Shown here: positions 11,059-14,409 of the stretch, piece by piece
Numbering within the stretch: the stretch's first letter is position 1
Layout of the letters: every line of letters begins with the position of its first letter
Assembly: GCA_027579435.1 (NCBI GenBank)
Contig: JANBPK010001718.1
Span: 1-14,409, forward strand
Direction: 5' to 3'
Length of the DNA: 14,409 bases
Source: Candolleomyces eurysporus
Lineage: Eukaryota; Basidiomycota; Agaricomycetes; Agaricales; Psathyrellaceae
Made by a program: the position numbers and the translations under genes
Notes under the pieces: generated by a model
What the model saw: only the letters and a program-made list of their open reading frames with translations
What the model was told of the DNA's origin: nothing
Databases searched by the model: none

Positions 11059-13501
11059 ATGCAGCGGCCAGCGTCTAACAGTGACACTACACGAGGCTAC
11101 CACGACCTCCTTCACACTGTCACTGCTCGTGAGTTTTCCTCTCCCCTTCCATGAGGCAAATAGTTTCTAGGGTGGCTAACGCTGTGGAATTGGCAGGAAC
11201 CTTAGCCGGTCTGCCCTACATCGGCCCAGCAGCGGGTCTCCTCCAAGATATCATTCTCTCTTGTGATGAAATACGAACTCATAAGGTTTGTACTACGCTA
11301 TTTATCTATCACCCAGGCAAAGTCTAACCGGTTAACCCTCGCAGAAGAAAGCAAAGCGCATACGCAGCAAATGCGCTCATCTCATCGAGTTTCTCAACGA
11401 TCAAAGTCCGAAGATGGAGGGGACGGGCCTCTTGGAGGCATTTGACGAGGCTGAAGGGTATGTTGTATGTGTTTCTATCACTGCCAGATGCCTCATCTCT
11501 AGGAACCGCCAGGTCGCTGCAGGCGATCCTCACGCGCATCCAGCGCTTGACCAGCTCTAGCAGCTTTTCCCTATTCCGTATGTCCCTCCCACCTCTTGCA
11601 CACGTAATTTGAACTCAATTGTCTCGCAGTAAAGGCTAGAGACGTCGCAGAAACCTTGGACCGGTGTGAGTTTGACCTCGAGACGACAACAACACTGCTG
11701 AATGTAAGCATCAGTGGTGATATCTCTCGTTTAGACCGCTCACGTCTCACTTGCAGACAAAGTACGCAAATCTTCTTCTGCATATTGATATCATTTTGAA
11801 GATGAGCCAGAGCACAAATGAAAATTGTTACTATTCAACACGAGACGAAGGAGCTTGTCAACTCCACTCGTGCCGATGTCACAGAACTCAAAGATTTGGT
11901 CTTCCTGTTGCTTGCCTCCAAGTTGGATAGCGAACAAATCGTAACTCTGACCAGTCGCGATCCTGGTTTGGCAGCCAGACTCATGGAAGCTGGGCAGAAG
12001 GTATGTCCTACCCTGAGATCCCGTTGCAGGCCCTGAACTCTACTCAAACACGTAAACGGCTAGGAACTTCAATGTATGAAAGGTCAGCGGACTATCCCAA
12101 TCGTGTCTGAATCTGTAAATCCCGGTGTACAGTCCCAGGCATCCGCGGGATTCACCGAAGGGCAATACCAAAAGTCCAGGGACGCGCTTTTCGCCTTTCA
12201 CGTTCAGACCGGAACTCTGCCAACAATTAAAGTGCTTGACGAAGAAATTACGAAAACCAGTGAACTTGCTGTGGCTGGTGGGATTTATAGTGACATCTGG
12301 TTGGGGAAGTGGCTCGGAAACCAAACGGTTAGTCTCGCCGAATACTCAGGCTCGTGCCTGTCTATATTAATATCTTGTAGGTGGCTCTCAAGGCTTTGAG
12401 GCACATCAAGGCAAATGACTCCAATGCACGTCAAGTGAGGTAAAATTGCCAGATCTTGGAAGCAGATGTCTCATGACCATCGTAGCGTTTCGAGCACGAA
12501 ATCCAAATGTGGTCCATGCTTCGGAACGAGCATATCCTGCCGTTCTATGGCATCGTGACGAACCTGGGGAGGCGTGTTCATATGGTAGTACTTTCGCTTA
12601 CTTCTGCGCTGCAAGGTTTTGACTTGATCTTATTTCAGGTATCGCCATGGCAGGAGCATGGAAATGTCCTAGAGTACGTGCTCACGATTCTGGACACTAT
12701 ATCTTGATTGTGAACAAAGTTAAAACTAGGTTTATCAAAGCGCACCCCAATACAGACCGGCTTCGATTGGTTAGTGTTTGGAGACTCCAAGGGGTTCCTT
12801 CCTCACTCACCTGACTTAGGCACGAGGGGCAGCAACTGGTCTGGAATATCTGCATGCGCACAAGATTGTCCATGGCAATGGTGAGCCTTTCCCCAAAACA
12901 CGTCGTGTGGAGTCTTGTCTCAAAGAGGAGGATTCACAGTGAAATGCGTACGTTCCTTTTGTACGAGATGCCTTGTCCAGACTAACCGTGGAAGCGAATA
13001 GACCAACATCTTAGTCACGGATAAGGTAAGGCATGCGTGTTTAATGAACCGGATGCGTCATGACATGCTTTTTGGACTCAGGGCGAGGCTTGCATATGCG
13101 ACTTTGGAATGTCCAAACTAGTGGAAGAAGTCACGGAGAAGAATGCTTCTGCAACCTTAACAGCTGCCGGTAGTGCCAGGTGGTTGGCTCCTGAGCTGAT
13201 AGAGGGCTCAGTTTCGTCCCCAACATTTGCGAGTGACACGTACTCGTTTGGGATGGCCATCCTGGAGCTGTTTACTGGAAAGTATCCGTTTGCTGAAAGG
13301 AAGAGGGATGCCTCTGTCATCCACGACGTAGTGGTATCGAAAAAGGTGCCACAGCGACCAAGGGATGCAGCTGTCGTTATGTGGCTGACAGACGAAATTT
13401 GGAGTCTGATGGAGCGATGCTGGCAGCATAATGGGAGCTTGCGCCCTCAGATGGAGGAAGTGAAGCGAAGCTTGGAGTCTTTAACAACAACAACAGAGTA
13501 G
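11059..13501 (+). CDS. MLKL-like helical N-terminal domain + predicted pseudokinase
   Basis: My join is 11059-11128, 11197-11285, 11345-11457, 11503-11577, 11630-11703, 11757-12000, 12064-12327, 12381-12434, 12486-12584, 12639-12673, 12730-12769, 12820-12880, 12940-12947, 13002-13025 and 13082-13501. This gives about 555 aa if one base is removed at each of two homopolymers (11456-11458 and 11821-11824). Residues about 25-220 are helical (LPYIGPAAGLLQDII, then KCAHLIEFLND, SLQAILTRIQRL, AETLDRCEFDLETT), resembling the MLKL-type four-helix bundle and brace of agaricomycete kinases. From about 285 a protein kinase fold follows: a poor glycine loop GGIYSDIW, VALK with Lys313, FEHEIQMW for helix C, then HGNVKCTNILV, DFG (423-425), WLAPE and a C-terminal ERCWQ...RPQMEEV. 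The catalytic HRD Asp is Asn405, so phosphotransfer is probably lost while ATP-binding residues remain. Function is unknown; signalling or regulated cell death is inference from layout only. The first exon is the weakest part. Confidence 0.75.
11456..11458 (+). other. Frame discontinuity at GGG in the MLKL-like gene
   Basis: The exon ending near 11457 stays in frame to GAAGG, and the next exon (from 11503) is in frame only if the upstream exon ends one base earlier. No alternative GT-AG pair I could find bridges the two in frame. One G too many in GGG, directly at the donor GTATGT, would explain it. Confidence 0.6.
11821..11824 (+). other. Frame discontinuity at AAAA in the MLKL-like gene
   Basis: The exon from 11757 begins in one frame (KYANLLLHIDIILKM) and must finish in another (QHETKELVNSTRADVTELKD). 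Removing one A from the run at 11821-11824 joins them. An alternative without a sequence error is a 5-nt exon 11757-11761 plus a 49-nt intron 11762-11810, which would delete a helix. Confidence 0.55.
12877..12879 (+). other. AAT codon (Asn405) at the kinase catalytic-Asp position
   Basis: CATGGCAAT encodes His-Gly-Asn at the end of the exon, where HRD (or HGD in many agaric kinases) is expected before the D-[LIV]-K-x-x-N loop. The Lys (407) and Asn (410) of the loop and the DFG remain. Confidence 0.85.
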
Positions 13502-13608
13502 CATTCAATGTATTTACAGGTTATTTAGAGGGATCGGTACTCATAAGGGGACAGCGACAGCGAAACACGACATACAGTAAAAGAAAGCAAGAAATGAAGT
13601 AAGATTGT
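13502..13608. other. 107-bp convergent gap, pseudokinase / Zn2Cys6 factor
   Basis: The 3' regions of two facing genes meet here. It holds A-rich stretches (AGTAAAAGAAAGCAAGAAATG) and no ORF of note. No terminator signal can be assigned. Confidence 0.5.
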
Positions 13609-14409
13609 TCAATGCTGGGCATTCACACTTTCGTCCGCGGTTGCCTCATTGGACGCCTTGTGGAGCATAGGGGTCAGATACACCGGGTATGAATGGGGAG
13701 CGTTATTCCTGGGCATGAGGTAGGAGGGATGGTGGTATATGGCAGTCTGATAGAAGGCCTGCGTTGAGTAAGGAGGCTCAGCTGGACTGGCATCCTGCTG
13801 AGAGTGGACTGCTGAGGGCAATGCGGCCAGAAAGTAGGGTGCTGAATAGACGACCGGGGCGTCTGAAGACTTGTCGGGGGGCGGGTAGGGGATGTAGGGA
13901 GGATACCCAATCGGCAGATATGGGGCCATGATTGGGGGGGTGTTGTTCGGTTGCAGAGAACCGTTAGAGACAGGCGCGGACCCAGAAGGAGTCTCGACGT
14001 TGCTGCCTGCGCGATCTCAACGACAATTAGAGAGGAAAGGGGGTGAACGGGGCGAAGAGGGGGGATTCAGCTGTTCAACGTACCTTTTCCATCGCGCTTC
14101 TTGTAGGGGCCTCGTTTTATGCCCTTCTTCCGCTCCTTGCGCTGCGAGTCGACACACTCCTCGGAGATGCCGTACTTGACACAGCGAAGGCAGGGCCTGG
14201 CGTCGTCACATTTCTTGCAGGCCCGTTGGCAGTTGGTGCAGGCATTCTTGACCTGCCTGCGCTTTGTGCGAACGGCAGCGGAAGAGAAGTCCCTGGAGGA
14301 GTAGGAGTACATGCTGACGCCGGGGACGGTGGGGGCTGAGGCANGGGGGGGGCCAGANGGTAGACCTTGGCGGGGTTGGGCTGGGTCTGGGGGGGTCGTC
14401 GGAGTCGGG
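13609..14409 (-). CDS. Zn2Cys6 binuclear-cluster transcription factor (probably 5' partial)
   Basis: Two exons on the minus strand, 14409-14084 and 14006-13609, are joined across a 77-bp GT-AG intron and end at the TGA complement of 13609-13611. The zinc cluster has the spacing C-x2-C-x6-C-x5-C-x2-C-x8-C (14166-14250 region), plus one extra Cys inside the x6 loop, and is followed by a very basic linker, RKERKKGIKRGPYKKR, expected to contact DNA. The rest is low-complexity and rich in Pro, Tyr, Ser and Ala (YPPYIPYPPP), like an activation domain; no fungal-specific middle homology region is present. The frame is open and Pro-rich up to the window edge, so an upstream N-terminus is likely, although MYSYSSRD at 14312 could be the start. 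Two Ns (14344, 14358) lie in this upstream part. Target genes cannot be inferred. Confidence 0.8.

Noticed and set aside
11263..11445. Alternative frame across the third exon of the MLKL-like gene (acceptor near 11316)
   Set aside because: It is open but ends at a stop at 11443-11445 and lacks the helical pattern. The chosen acceptor at 11344 has a CTAAC branch site upstream and joins in frame.
13928..14339. Long plus-strand ORFs opposite the zinc-cluster gene
   Set aside because: These are GC-rich shadows of the Zn2Cys6 exon; the minus strand carries a clear Cys pattern and valid intron.
14344..14358. Two Ns as evidence for a frameshift in the zinc-cluster gene
   Set aside because: The Pro-rich frame is open on both sides when each N is counted as one base, and there is no conserved sequence there to judge by.

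Overview
The window looks like nuclear DNA of a filamentous basidiomycete, most likely an agaricomycete. All but the truncated first gene are cut by many short GT-AG introns, almost all 47-63 nt, and one gene joins an MLKL-like helical domain to a kinase-like domain, a combination common in agaricomycetes. There is no sign of bacterial operons, tRNA or rRNA genes, transposons or CRISPR. All gene models below were built by hand from reading frames, splice sites and recalled protein families; no search was run.

Layout: (1) 1-294 +, the C-terminal RGG tail of an RNA-binding protein cut by the window edge. (2) 375-2915 +, SDA1, a 60S ribosome biogenesis protein. (3) 3007-4073 -, an ADP-ribose/ADP-sugar Nudix hydrolase of the NUDT5/YSA1 type. 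(4) 4257-6020 +, a polynucleotide kinase 3'-phosphatase without an FHA domain. (5) 6037-7403 -, galactose-1-phosphate uridylyltransferase. (6) 7461-9738 +, a DDX41/Abstrakt DEAD-box helicase. (7) 9793-11036 -, an ING-family protein with a C-terminal PHD finger. (8) 11059-13501 +, an MLKL-like four-helix domain joined to a predicted pseudokinase. (9) 13609-14409 -, a Zn2Cys6 transcription factor, probably running past the window edge.

From SDA1 onward the genes strictly alternate strands, giving divergent pairs (183, 57 and 22 bp between start codons) and convergent pairs (91, 16, 54 and 107 bp between stop codons). UTRs and promoters must therefore overlap neighbours. Most genes are housekeeping: ribosome assembly, ADP-ribose clearance, DNA end repair, galactose use, splicing and chromatin reading. 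The likely accessory gene is number 8. It resembles metazoan MLKL in layout (helical bundle plus kinase fold lacking the catalytic aspartate), which makes it the best candidate here for an undescribed signalling or cell-death-type protein.

Base quality is imperfect. There are four N positions; two lie in A-runs and break the SDA1 frame, and gene 8 shows two further one-base frame breaks at homopolymers. These look like homopolymer-length errors, although decay of gene 8 is not excluded.
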